Assembly (NCBI GenBank): GCA_031289445.1
Contig: JAITPL010000050.1
Coordinates: 1 to 10,713 of the forward strand
Length of the DNA: 10,713 nucleotides
Direction of reading: 5' to 3'
Origin: Tannerella sp.
GTDB taxonomy: Bacteria; Bacteroidota; Bacteroidia; Bacteroidales; Tannerellaceae
In this document: positions 1 through 7,407 of the stretch, one piece after another
Layout of the letters: each line of letters starts with the position of its first letter
How positions within the stretch are numbered: position 1 is the stretch's first letter
Program-made: the position numbers and the translations under genes
The notes under the pieces: generated by a model
Told to the model about the DNA's origin: nothing
What the model saw: the letters and a program-made list of their open reading frames with translations, nothing else
The model's database searches: none

Positions 1-34
1 TTTGCTCTTAATTTCGCAATAGGTATTACCTTTG
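1..34 (+). promoter_or_regulatory. Bacteroidota-type promoter of the small RNA
   Basis: A TACCTTTG element at 27-34 matches the TAnnTTTG -7 consensus of the Bacteroidota primary sigma factor. A TTTG at 1-4 could be the -33 element, but its spacing (22 nt between TTG and TA) is slightly longer than the 20 nt seen at the two minus-strand promoters here, and it sits at the window edge. Transcription would begin near 39-41. Confidence 0.6.
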
Positions 35-39
35 CACTG

Positions 40-118
40 TGGTTTTTTCATAATAGTATTAGATTTAAGGTTAACAAATTGATTATGGGTTGTCGTGAGA
101 CAACCTTTAATTTTTTAT
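40..118 (+). ncRNA. Candidate small RNA, Bacteroidales-1-like
   Basis: A TAnnTTTG promoter and an intrinsic terminator lie only about 80 nt apart with no ORF between them, so the transcript is probably a stand-alone RNA. The body is AU-rich (a T-run after GG near 41-48, then AGATTTAAGGTTAACAAA at 61-78) and ends in a strong hairpin. The arrangement of Bacteroidota promoter, short body and terminator, and the conserved-looking AU-rich segment, fit my memory of the Bacteroidales-1 RNA motif, which is found in multiple copies in Bacteroidales genomes and has no known function. The family assignment is from memory and was not tested against a covariance model. It could instead be the attenuated leader of a gene that has been lost or replaced by the repeats downstream. 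Confidence 0.5.
88..118 (+). terminator. Intrinsic terminator of the small RNA
   Basis: GGTTGTC (88-94) and GACAACC (99-105) form a perfect 7-bp stem with loop GTGA. A T-rich tail follows at 106-118 (TTTAATTTTTT and on). It has the expected form on the plus strand. Confidence 0.8.
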
Positions 119-140
119 ATAGGTCTCATAATCAACGAAT

Positions 141-189
141 TAGTGGATAGTAAATAGTGAATAGTGGATAGTGAACAGTTGATAGTTGT
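141..189. repeat. Heptamer tandem array, TAGTGRA type
   Basis: Seven consecutive 7-bp units start at 141, 148, 155, 162, 169, 176 and 183. The consensus is TAGTGRA; the third and fourth units from the right edge match it exactly and the last two are degenerate. The right end also forms a hairpin: AGTGAACA (170-177) pairs with TGTTCACT (187-194) around a 9-nt loop. Rotated, the unit is GTGRATA, close to the reverse complement of the heptamers at 608-684. Confidence 0.8.
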
Positions 190-321
190 TCACTGTTAGC
201 TCCTGATTTCGTCAGTGTGACGTCCAAAATAAAAATCAGAAATCAACTAAAAATTAAAATGGATAGATTGCTTCATGCCTCGCCATGACGCAATCAAAGT
301 TCTATTGATATGAATCGGGTG

Positions 322-386
322 GACGCAACCATATATAACGTCATTTCATAGAAGACATTCCAAGTCTTCAAGACTTGGAATGTCTG
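322..386. repeat. Dispersed palindromic repeat, copy 1
   Basis: AGACATTCCAAGTCTT (353-368) and its exact reverse complement (370-385) form a 16-bp palindrome around a single C. The same 33-bp palindrome recurs at 7890-7922 with G at the centre. Similarity extends left: bases 322-356 match 7842-7876 at 28 of 35 positions without gaps. These are therefore two diverged copies of one longer dispersed element, and copy 2 carries extra bases between the left flank and the palindrome. Confidence 0.85.
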
Positions 387-419
387 CCAATAAGAAGACT
401 TGGAATATCTGCCAATAAT
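370..419. repeat. 25-bp tandem duplication of palindrome arm
   Basis: The right arm of the palindrome plus its trailing bases (370-394) is duplicated directly at 395-419. The two 25-base units differ at two positions: G versus A in the AATGTCT part, and the last base. Both contain AAGACTTGGAAT and TCTGCCAATAA. Copy 2 of the palindrome near 7907 is not followed by such a duplication. Confidence 0.85.
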
Positions 420-487
420 GCTATTTCCCGGTGACTTTTCCTTAAATTGACGACATTGGAATGCAAGATGCAGCTAATACCCAAAGA

Positions 488-512
488 CCTTATTGTACCA
501 AGTACAATAAGG
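488..512. repeat. Hairpin with 11-bp perfect stem
   Basis: CCTTATTGTAC (488-498) pairs exactly with GTACAATAAGG (502-512) around loop CAA. Partial complementarity continues outward (CCAAAGA at 481-487 with CTCTTGG at 513-519, imperfect). No T-run follows on either strand, so it does not look like an intrinsic terminator. Confidence 0.7.
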
Positions 513-561
513 CTCTTGGCTTCGTCAATGCGGCGCTCTATGACGTTATATTTATCCCGAC

Positions 562-591
562 TGTAGAGACGTTGCATGCAACGTCTCTACA
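562..591. repeat. Perfect 30-bp palindrome without spacer
   Basis: TGTAGAGACGTTGCA (562-576) is followed directly by its exact reverse complement (577-591). There is no loop, so on one strand it would fold into a hairpin with a tight turn, and in duplex DNA it is a 30-bp dyad. GTAGAGACG-type palindromes are, from memory, abundant interspersed repeats in some Bacteroidota and cyanobacterial genomes. It lies about 80 bp past the stop codon of the 674-2302 gene and could limit 3' transcript decay, but no T-run marks it as a terminator. Confidence 0.85.
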
Positions 592-607
592 TCGTCTTAC
601 GCCTTCT

Positions 608-684
608 AATTCATAATTCACAATTCATAATTCTCCTCTTCCGCCTTCTAATTCATAATTCATAATTCACAATTCATAATTCTT
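608..684. repeat. Heptamer tandem arrays, AATTCAY type
   Basis: Two blocks with 7-bp periodicity lie at 608-635 (four units) and 650-684 (five units). The units are AATTCAT or AATTCAC, and each block ends in a unit starting AATTCT. Both blocks are preceded by CGCCTTCT, so the whole module appears duplicated. The second block overlaps the last codons and stop codon of the minus-strand gene ending at 674. The reverse complement, RTGAATT, differs by one base from a rotation of the TAGTGRA heptamer at 141-189. Confidence 0.85.
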
Positions 685-2302
685 TCACCGCTATCGCCCG
701 ATAGGCGGTGTTTTGCCAAAGGAGGATTAGTTCGCGGAGAGCGGTATATTCCGAGGGTGAAACTATTGTTTTCTTCAGGGCTATTTCGCGGTGGATGCCG
801 ACTTTCTGTCCATCAAGTTTCAATGTCAGTCGCACCTCGCCGATGCTGTTGCGCAGGGTCTTGTTGAATGGTTTGGTACGCAACTGCAAGTTTGCGGCAA
901 GCGCAATCTCATACTCGTCCACTTCATTGATTGATGTGGGAAGCTCGAACGGTTGAGTGCGCCGCGAGTAGAGCGTCGGCAGATGCCATGAATCGACGCC
1001 ACGGTCGTTGGCAGGCAGCGAGTAAAGCAAGTATCCATTCTGAGGCTTGATCTGACGACTATCCTTGATATCCTCCTCCAAGGAAGCGCCGTAACTCGTT
1101 TTGCCCTCAATTGTTGCCAGACTGTCGGTCAACGCAACGAATACCCTGTAATTCACCTGTTCAGGCGTCGGCTTTGTCGGCAAGTCGGTTAGCGGTTTAA
1201 CTTGATAAGGAGAGCGCTCGTTGAAACCCGCTTCCCACAGTCGGTTATCTTTAGCTATGGATGTAATCTCCTTACTGTCAATGCGTACGGCAGACAAGTA
1301 TTTGTCATCAACCTTAATAAGTATATCCGTCGGCGAGGCGGGCGCAATTGCATTATCGGCGCCTGCGGGATAGGCGCAAACCACCTTGCCCGATATGCCG
1401 TTAGCCTTCATAAGAGCTATCATCAAAGCCGTTTTCTCGAACAACGTGCCATAAGCAGACGATATTACTTCGGAAGGTGGGCGCACCTTGCTTGCCACCG
1501 CCTGCGGCACGCTACTGTAAGCTATCTCGCTGACTACAAACTTCTGTATCTGCGTCGCAACATCCTCGCCTTCAAACTTTTTCAGTCCGGCTATGGGAAA
1601 AGAACTTACCGCCTCTACTAAAGCCTGCACGCCTTTACCTGCCTCTCCGGTCGAAGCGTAGATACGAGGTGTAAGACCCTGAGGTACAAAACTTTCGAGA
1701 GGTGTGGCAGGTATATTTTTCAATCTCCATGAATACCTGTTAGCCTTGATTTCAGGAGTAGCCTTGATACCTGTCAAAGCGAAATTAAGCGACGAGCCTT
1801 GCGGTACGACTATATCTATCTCGCTGATTTTTACCGGCATACGTTCCTGCAAAGTCTCTGTTATGCTCCATATCTGCTGAAAACCCGCCTTCGTCTTGAC
1901 CGTATAATCCAGATAAATCGTCGCCCCTACTTCGAGGCCGGTGTGCGCAACTATTAACTCGCGCAGATGGTTGTAGGCAGGCGCGTCGGAGGCAAAGGGA
2001 GGCAGAGATTCGGTAATGGCATTTGCGGGCGTTTCGATCTTCGTGCCGTCAGCCTGAACGGTATATGATTCGTTGACGGTTATTTCCTGATAATCAGGAT
2101 TATATACAATGAAAGTCTCGCCGTACATACTGTTAAAAGCGATATGGTCATTGAGAGTCAGCTCTTTACGGTAATGAAACGAAGCGCTGCCGTCGTCGTT
2201 AAGCGTGTATTGGCGAACGATGCGATTGAACACAGCTTCGGGTTGCGCCGCCATCGTCGCGGCGAACATCAAAATAACGGTTGTAAATATATATTTCTTC
2301 AT
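674..2302 (-). CDS. Exported DUF3857 protein with degenerate transglutaminase-like domain
   Basis: This 542-residue protein starts with a signal peptide (MKK, then a hydrophobic run, ending near AAQ at 18-20), so it is exported to the periplasm or surface. Residues ~25-205 resemble DUF3857, and ~240-345 align with the transglutaminase-like domain of its neighbour. The neighbour's nucleophile motif GVCKDKAALL corresponds here to GTLFEKTALM (285-294): the catalytic Cys is replaced by Leu287. The His position is also not conserved (PTDILIKV, ~324-331), although an Asp remains at 342. It is therefore probably non-catalytic and may act as a binding or structural partner of the intact enzyme upstream. 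It begins 32 bp after that gene with no promoter or terminator between them, suggesting one operon. The last residues KEL and the stop codon lie in the heptamer repeat. Family assignment is confident; the substrate is unknown. Confidence 0.85.
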   Translation of the reverse strand: MKKYIFTTVILMFAATMAAQPEAVFNRIVRQYTLNDDGSASFHYRKELTLNDHIAFNSMYGETFIVYNPDYQEITVNESYTVQADGTKIETPANAITESLPPFASDAPAYNHLRELIVAHTGLEVGATIYLDYTVKTKAGFQQIWSITETLQERMPVKISEIDIVVPQGSSLNFALTGIKATPEIKANRYSWRLKNIPATPLESFVPQGLTPRIYASTGEAGKGVQALVEAVSSFPIAGLKKFEGEDVATQIQKFVVSEIAYSSVPQAVASKVRPPSEVISSAYGTLFEKTALMIALMKANGISGKVVCAYPAGADNAIAPASPTDILIKVDDKYLSAVRIDSKEITSIAKDNRLWEAGFNERSPYQVKPLTDLPTKPTPEQVNYRVFVALTDSLATIEGKTSYGASLEEDIKDSRQIKPQNGYLLYSLPANDRGVDSWHLPTLYSRRTQPFELPTSINEVDEYEIALAANLQLRTKPFNKTLRNSIGEVRLTLKLDGQKVGIHREIALKKTIVSPSEYTALRELILLWQNTAYRAIAVKEL

Positions 2303-2334
2303 CTTGTATTCATTTTATAAACAGTTGGGGATAA

Positions 2335-4356
2335 TCATTTTACGAACACTAATAATTTGTCCGTCAAGTCTTTATATGCGTTTACGGCTGTGCGGAAACC
2401 CTCCCAGTCGTCAACTTCATAGACGCGCTTTTTCAGTATCAGGCGTTGCTTGAGCGTCAGTCGGGCGCCATCTTGTGCGAGAGAGCCTTCAAAGTCGGCG
2501 GCCTCGCTTTTGCAGTCGGCTATCTGCTCATCCTGTTGCAGGCGATAGCCCGCCGGAAGCGTCATCGTCTCGGTTATCTCCACATCCCGCGAGCAGTCGT
2601 CTTCGAAGCTGTACTTGCGCTCCGTGATAGCCGTATTTATGCGCAGATACGAACGAAAGCCTGTATAAAGGCTGCTGCTCAGGAGTTTGCATAACAGCAG
2701 GCCATCGCCCGCCGCAGCATAGTCGGGTATCTCAAACCGCATCTTTATCTTTATCGGGCCGGCCTGATAGTCGCGTGGACTGGAGCCGTAATCGACATTT
2801 AGCAACTTGGCTTGCGGCGAGACGCGCAGCAGTTCCGCTTCGAGCGAGTTATACCAACCGGCACGCAGTCCGCTTGTGAACGTGCGGCGGATACTGCCGT
2901 CCGACTGCCCTTCGGCTGTTATGGTAAACTCGCCTTTCAACTTACCGTCGGCATCAATCGCTGTCGTGATATTCAGTTTCACATAGTGGTTTTCGGGAGC
3001 CGAGATGGGTGTAATCTGCAGGTCGGAGCCTTCGGGAACGCCCGGCAGATAGTTCTGCTGCTGCTCGGCGCTCGACCATAACTCGCGCAGGAAAGGCACC
3101 CAGGTCGGGTCTAACGGCATATATTGACCGTTCGACAGTTTCACTACCACTACGCAGTGATTAAAATGGTCGGCCGGTATTTGTTCTATCCTTGAGCCTG
3201 CCATTGTCATCGCCGGCCATGCCTCGAAACCGGCTATTCGCAGCATCGAAATCAGCAGCGCGGCCTTATCCTTGCATACTCCGCAGCGGTCGGTGAAATT
3301 CATCTCCGTGCAATGCAGCGTGTAACCCTCGCCCTTACCCATCGAGATACCCGAATAGCGTATGTTATCCGCCACCCAGTGCGTCAAAACGGCTATCTTC
3401 TCCAACTCGCCGGTCTTGCCTTTGAGTAGCTCGTTCACTTTTTTGGCTGTGCCCGGCTCGGAGGCGAAACTGTCGAAATCCTCGTTTACCTTGTTAAACC
3501 ACAGCGACTTGTCTTTCCACTCGTTGGTTGACGACAGCATCAGCTTGGGCGCAACATCGTAGAAGTCAAGCATATTAGGCTCGGAGACGAAGGGCCGCGC
3601 ATCATTGACGGCGAAACGGCAAATCTTGCGCTCGCCGCTGAAATATATTGACGACTGGCATTCGCCCTGATAAAACTCATACTGAATATCCTTATCCCTG
3701 GGCATGTCTATCGAATAGATCTTCGAGACGGTCGGATAGCTGACCCAGAAAGGCACAATATCGTAGAAATGACCGCGCATCGGAGGCACAAAACGCTCTT
3801 CGTCGTCTGCGTTTGAGACGGCGCTTGCGTTTGCGCAGGACGCAATGTTCATGCCGCTATTGAAGAATGCGTCGGCTTCGGCGTCGGCCAGCAGGGCATA
3901 AGTGAATCCTTTCTTATTTATCTGATAATCAATGATGTCGCCTGATTCGAGGTGGCCGATTTCAATCATTATCTGACGTGCTCCCCAGTAGATGGCGCGG
4001 GCAGGAGCGGCATAGTCGTAAGCCTTCGAGAGGTCGATATCGCGAAACGATCCGTCCGGTTTATAGACCTTTACGCTACGAAACTCGGCAAAAGCCGTCA
4101 GCGGGTCATAGTCGTATTTGATAACGCGGTGTCGGAGTGCGCCTGCGGTAGTGCCGATATACACAATATGGTGAATATCAAAACTTCCGGAGCCGTTTTC
4201 GCGAACGTTCACACCTATGCTGTCGAGTAGCACAACGGCGGCGGCGTTCTTGAAGTACGTTTGCGCTTCCGCATGTTGCCTTAGCGGAAGCCATTTTTGT
4301 GCGGCGAGGCTCACACAAGCCCCTGCCAGAATAACAAGTAATAAAAATCTCTTCAT
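2335..4356 (-). CDS. Exported DUF3857/transglutaminase-like protein, intact catalytic triad
   Basis: This 673-residue protein has a signal peptide (MKRFLLLVILAGACVSLAAQ). Residues ~45-155 resemble DUF3857, followed by a beta-rich segment and a transglutaminase-like domain at ~320-420. The papain-like triad is complete: Cys361 in CGVCKDKAALL, His400 in DHFNHCVVVV and Asp416 in MPLDPTW. The C-terminal ~250 residues are probably a DUF3858-like beta domain. Such proteins could be periplasmic proteases, amidases or cross-linking enzymes; the substrate cannot be read from sequence. The frame stays open 56 codons upstream to 4524, but that extension contains the promoter at 4379-4409 and ends just before a typical signal peptide, so the start at 4356 is chosen. 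It is the first gene of a probable two-gene operon with the degenerate paralogue, and the tandem arrangement suggests duplication. Confidence 0.88.
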   Translation of the reverse strand: MKRFLLLVILAGACVSLAAQKWLPLRQHAEAQTYFKNAAAVVLLDSIGVNVRENGSGSFDIHHIVYIGTTAGALRHRVIKYDYDPLTAFAEFRSVKVYKPDGSFRDIDLSKAYDYAAPARAIYWGARQIMIEIGHLESGDIIDYQINKKGFTYALLADAEADAFFNSGMNIASCANASAVSNADDEERFVPPMRGHFYDIVPFWVSYPTVSKIYSIDMPRDKDIQYEFYQGECQSSIYFSGERKICRFAVNDARPFVSEPNMLDFYDVAPKLMLSSTNEWKDKSLWFNKVNEDFDSFASEPGTAKKVNELLKGKTGELEKIAVLTHWVADNIRYSGISMGKGEGYTLHCTEMNFTDRCGVCKDKAALLISMLRIAGFEAWPAMTMAGSRIEQIPADHFNHCVVVVKLSNGQYMPLDPTWVPFLRELWSSAEQQQNYLPGVPEGSDLQITPISAPENHYVKLNITTAIDADGKLKGEFTITAEGQSDGSIRRTFTSGLRAGWYNSLEAELLRVSPQAKLLNVDYGSSPRDYQAGPIKIKMRFEIPDYAAAGDGLLLCKLLSSSLYTGFRSYLRINTAITERKYSFEDDCSRDVEITETMTLPAGYRLQQDEQIADCKSEAADFEGSLAQDGARLTLKQRLILKKRVYEVDDWEGFRTAVNAYKDLTDKLLVFVK

Positions 4357-4378
4357 AGTTAATTCGTGTTTAGTCTCG

Positions 4379-4409
4379 CAAAAGTACATGAAAATATCGA
4401 GATTAACAA
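4379..4409 (-). promoter_or_regulatory. Promoter of the DUF3857/transglutaminase operon
   Basis: On the minus strand, TACTTTTG (4379-4386) matches the TAnnTTTG -7 box, and TTG at 4407-4409 lies 20 nt upstream as the -33 element. Transcription would start near 4372, leaving a leader of about 15 nt before the ATG at 4356. An AAAAAAGTTTTTT tract (4421-4433) lies just upstream and may be an A-tract or UP-like element. Confidence 0.75.
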
Positions 4410-4447
4410 GCACAAGGGATAAAAAAGTTTTTTCGCAGAGGGAAGAC

Positions 4448-4485
4448 AAAAAAAAGCAGGGATCTCGCGATAACTGCTTTTTTTT
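4448..4485 (-). terminator. Intrinsic terminator of the fimbrillin-like gene
   Basis: A8-GCAG (4448-4459) is the exact reverse complement of CTGC-T8 (4474-4485), with a 14-nt interior that can itself pair ATC (4462-4464) with GAT (4469-4471). On the minus strand a T8 tail follows the stem, 84 nt past the stop codon of the 4570-7407 gene. The symmetric A and T runs could also stop transcription from the other strand. It separates the lipoprotein gene from the operon promoter at 4379-4409. Confidence 0.75.
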
Positions 4486-4569
4486 CGCCGTATAAAATTC
4501 ATTGCAATTGAAAAATACCGGCAATTAATATTGTAATAATGAATAATGAAACTCTATTCTGATATTTCT

Positions 4570-7407
4570 TTATGGAATACGTACTTCCCTAACGCAACGT
4601 GCGCGTGCGGCGGCTTCGGTCTTGAGGTAGTGAGGCGTGTTACCCGCATCGCCTGCTCCGGTACGACCGCCAAAGACCATCCATGCATTGCCTGTGGCCA
4701 GAGAACTCTCGGTAGCGCTCCAATAATAGTTATCGCTGAGATATTCGAAGTTAGTAGTGTACTTAGCCTTTAGACCATCCTGTACTATCCAGATAGCCAT
4801 CAATTCGCGCTGGGTCGGCAAACGCCAAGCGGGGAGAGCCGTGCTCGTTCCGTTCTCGGTATATGACGCGCATAGTGTGGCAGCCGTAGCCCATGTTACA
4901 TTAGCTATCGAAGTATCCCTGACTGCTACTTGCAACTTCCAAAAGACCTTCGCGTTATTCACCCCGTCCTCAGTTCCGTCGCCAAAAAAACTATTGATGA
5001 TAGTCTTGGGATCTTCGGTATAGTAATTCGCCCTTGTTGTAGGCATAGAATCTACTGTGAGAGGGTAAGGCGCCGAGAAGTTTATTGTCGGGCAGATTGT
5101 GTCCATAAAGGCCGAAGGAGATATACCTTTATCACCCTTACTACGGACGCAGCGAGCTATCATCTGGGTGTCTGACTTTCTGTGTCCTGTATTGCCGTAG
5201 CGGAAGTCAATATACTGAGCTTCTTTATTAGGGCTAATCTTGTAAGTCGCATTAGCTGTACTGCTCCAATAGAAAGGCTCTACTACAGCTCCATCGGATG
5301 ATCTATACAGGAAGTTTGCGGTATGATGATCCTTGTATGCGTTATAGAATACATACATAGCCATTAATTGTGCTTGCGACGGCAAATGCCACAAAAGACT
5401 TCCATCATAAGAGCCACCATCAGAGGAGCCTCTGTTCTTATTACGACAATAGTTAATCGCCTCATAAGTATAATCACCAAATGTGTTATCAGGATGAGGA
5501 GCTATCAATACAGTATTCCATATTTCACTCCAACCATTGTAAATGTTATTACCTAACAAGGGGGCATCTGTTGGTGAAAAAATCGGCATTGCCGTGTATT
5601 CATACAACTGTTCGGTATAGAGCATGCGATTATAGTTTCCATCATCACCAGCAAACAAACTCTGATAATCATACATACCAATAGGTATAGCCGATAGTTG
5701 TGAGATAGCTATTTTCTTTTCCGTGCCGTTACTTGTTATTACGGTAACAGATCCGGTACGGGTAAAGCCGTCTAGATTCTCGTCCAAATGCAGATAGAGA
5801 TTCGTAAGCGGGCTGCCTGTGGGATAATCAGAAAGCATTTCGCTCGAATTCCACTGTTTGTTCTTTGATAGTTTGAGCCAACCACCGTGAGCAATATCGC
5901 CGTTATCTATTTGAACGGACGCAAATTTATATTGCTCCGAAGCGGGGCTACCCGGCAGTGTATCGCCTATAATGTAGTGAGCATCGTAGGAACGTGTTGC
6001 AGGGAAGTTGAGACACTTGACTATATTACCTGCTCTCATACAGATAGAGCCGCTGAAATTGACCGAGCCGCTGGACATGCTGGTAGGTAACTTGAAGCCG
6101 AAGCGACCGCAATGCTGCTGGTCGAGCAGTATCTGTCCGTCCTTGAACCCTGCGGGCGCAAGCGGCAATTGTCCCGGAAGCACTTCGTCTATACCCTTAG
6201 GCTGAAGATCGGTAGTAGTAACAGTGCCAATCTCACAAGAGTTGTTATCGTTAAAATCCGAAAAGTTGAAATAGACTGCTTGGGCATCGGTACAGAAGTC
6301 AATCCATGCCTCGCCGTTAGCGTCAAAACTTATCTCCGAAGTACTTGTAGTCAGGTAGGTGCCGAGTATCGGGCTGGTAACATTCACGTCGTCCCATGGT
6401 AGGGCGCTGAGGGTGATGACCGGATCAAGGCTCTGCCCGCGTACCTTTATGTCAAGTGTATAGATATAGTTGCGGAAAATCCTGTAAGATCCGTTTGTGA
6501 AGAGATCGAAGGTGTATTCGGCGGTTTTGGAGCCTTCGGTAGGGGAGCTAGTCGGGAGTGTTAATTTAACCCGCGTCCTCTTGTCAACATCAGTGTAAAC
6601 GGAATTGCTTTGTTCATTCTCATATATATATGCGGAGTCGATTTGTCCTGCCGATGCGCTAGGGTTCGTGTGCTCGAGATAGTTAAAATAAACCGGTGTG
6701 ACTGCGCCGTCTCCGTCGGTATCCCAGAGCGAGGTCTTGTTTGCGACGTTCAGTATTTGCACTTTGATATTACTATAGTTAATCGTCAAGTCGCTTGGGA
6801 GTACTATAGTATGCGGCGATACGTTGACACGTAGCTTGGCTACGTTGCGGATGATGTGTATAGTTCCCTTGTAGGCGCCGGACGCCGCATCTTGCGTGAG
6901 TTTACCCCGGCCGCTCATATATAATGATGTAGCCGGCGTAGGCAACGTAGGCGGAATGGGCAGAGTTATTTCGGAGGTGATAATGTTGGGAACTTTGCGG
7001 TTGGCATAGACGTCAGCGTACAGAGTATTACCGTCCATTATGTTATCGACTTCGTAGCCTACGGTGATGACGGAGTCGTTAGCTAAGGGTACGCCAATCA
7101 TACCACCATCTGGGCCGCGGTGAAACTTTTTTGAGTTGATAATCGTGTCGCTGCCGTCATGGGCACCGCCGACTTGGCGCAGATCGACATAGATGGTGTC
7201 GATATGATTCTCGTTATCAGAAGCCGCTTCACCTGCGTAAGTGGTAACGGCATTGGCAGGCACAAGAATCCTGAGGGATATAGACTTGCCGTCTCCTACA
7301 GGGGGGTTAATAACGGGATCAACAGGATCCGGAATCGGTTTGTCGTTGTTACACGCTGCGAAAAAGATAAAGCTGAGCAGCGCTAACGCTATTCGTTTCA
7401 TTTTCAT
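4570..7407 (-). CDS. Fimbrillin-like lipoprotein with tandem DUF1566/FISUMP-like domains
   Basis: This 945-residue protein starts with a lipoprotein signal (hydrophobic run to FFAAC, lipidated Cys19) and a Pro/Asp-rich linker (22-40). Residues ~43-345 resemble the Mfa/FimA-type fimbrillin or anchor family of Bacteroidales type V pili, ending in the typical LPWDDVNVT. A BACON-like Ig segment follows at ~495-572 (TGSVTVITSNGTEKKIAISQ). Two DUF1566/FISUMP-like domains come last: ~640-755 (HLPSQAQLMAMY, FYWSSTA, RCVRSK) and ~835-940 (RLPTQRELMAIW, YYWSATE, RCVREV). Each has a Cys before the LP motif and one in RCVR, which could form a disulfide. It is probably a surface adhesin or pilus tip/anchor protein that binds glycan or protein ligands; binding is inferred. 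It is monocistronic, with its own promoter and terminator and no pilus assembly genes nearby. A start two codons later (7401) is equally possible. Confidence 0.82.
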   Translation of the reverse strand: MKMKRIALALLSFIFFAACNNDKPIPDPVDPVINPPVGDGKSISLRILVPANAVTTYAGEAASDNENHIDTIYVDLRQVGGAHDGSDTIINSKKFHRGPDGGMIGVPLANDSVITVGYEVDNIMDGNTLYADVYANRKVPNIITSEITLPIPPTLPTPATSLYMSGRGKLTQDAASGAYKGTIHIIRNVAKLRVNVSPHTIVLPSDLTINYSNIKVQILNVANKTSLWDTDGDGAVTPVYFNYLEHTNPSASAGQIDSAYIYENEQSNSVYTDVDKRTRVKLTLPTSSPTEGSKTAEYTFDLFTNGSYRIFRNYIYTLDIKVRGQSLDPVITLSALPWDDVNVTSPILGTYLTTSTSEISFDANGEAWIDFCTDAQAVYFNFSDFNDNNSCEIGTVTTTDLQPKGIDEVLPGQLPLAPAGFKDGQILLDQQHCGRFGFKLPTSMSSGSVNFSGSICMRAGNIVKCLNFPATRSYDAHYIIGDTLPGSPASEQYKFASVQIDNGDIAHGGWLKLSKNKQWNSSEMLSDYPTGSPLTNLYLHLDENLDGFTRTGSVTVITSNGTEKKIAISQLSAIPIGMYDYQSLFAGDDGNYNRMLYTEQLYEYTAMPIFSPTDAPLLGNNIYNGWSEIWNTVLIAPHPDNTFGDYTYEAINYCRNKNRGSSDGGSYDGSLLWHLPSQAQLMAMYVFYNAYKDHHTANFLYRSSDGAVVEPFYWSSTANATYKISPNKEAQYIDFRYGNTGHRKSDTQMIARCVRSKGDKGISPSAFMDTICPTINFSAPYPLTVDSMPTTRANYYTEDPKTIINSFFGDGTEDGVNNAKVFWKLQVAVRDTSIANVTWATAATLCASYTENGTSTALPAWRLPTQRELMAIWIVQDGLKAKYTTNFEYLSDNYYWSATESSLATGNAWMVFGGRTGAGDAGNTPHYLKTEAAARARCVREVRIP

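Larger units (their letters stand above)
121..673. other. Gene-free, repeat-rich intergenic stretch
   Basis: No credible coding sequence is present. The stretch contains two heptamer arrays, a dispersed palindrome with a tandem duplication, an 11-bp-stem hairpin and a 30-bp perfect palindrome, each listed separately. Smaller inverted repeats are GATTGC/GCAATC at 266-271 and 290-295, and CGTCA/TGACG at 210-214 and 218-222 nested inside TGATTTC/GAAATCA (204-210, 239-245). The only longer open frame, about 69 codons on the minus strand between 368 and 577, spans these palindromes and is probably an artefact. Confidence 0.75.

Noticed and set aside
368..577. Minus-strand open frame of 69 codons
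   Set aside because: It runs through two palindromes and a hairpin, has no promoter of the type seen here, and its residues are explained by repeat sequence.
141..684. CRISPR array
   Set aside because: The repeats are 7 or 25 bp, contiguous and without unique spacers of regular length, and no cas genes are nearby.
4357..4524. 56-codon upstream extension of the transglutaminase-like gene
   Set aside because: The extension contains the promoter (4379-4409) and most of the preceding terminator, while a signal peptide begins right at 4356.
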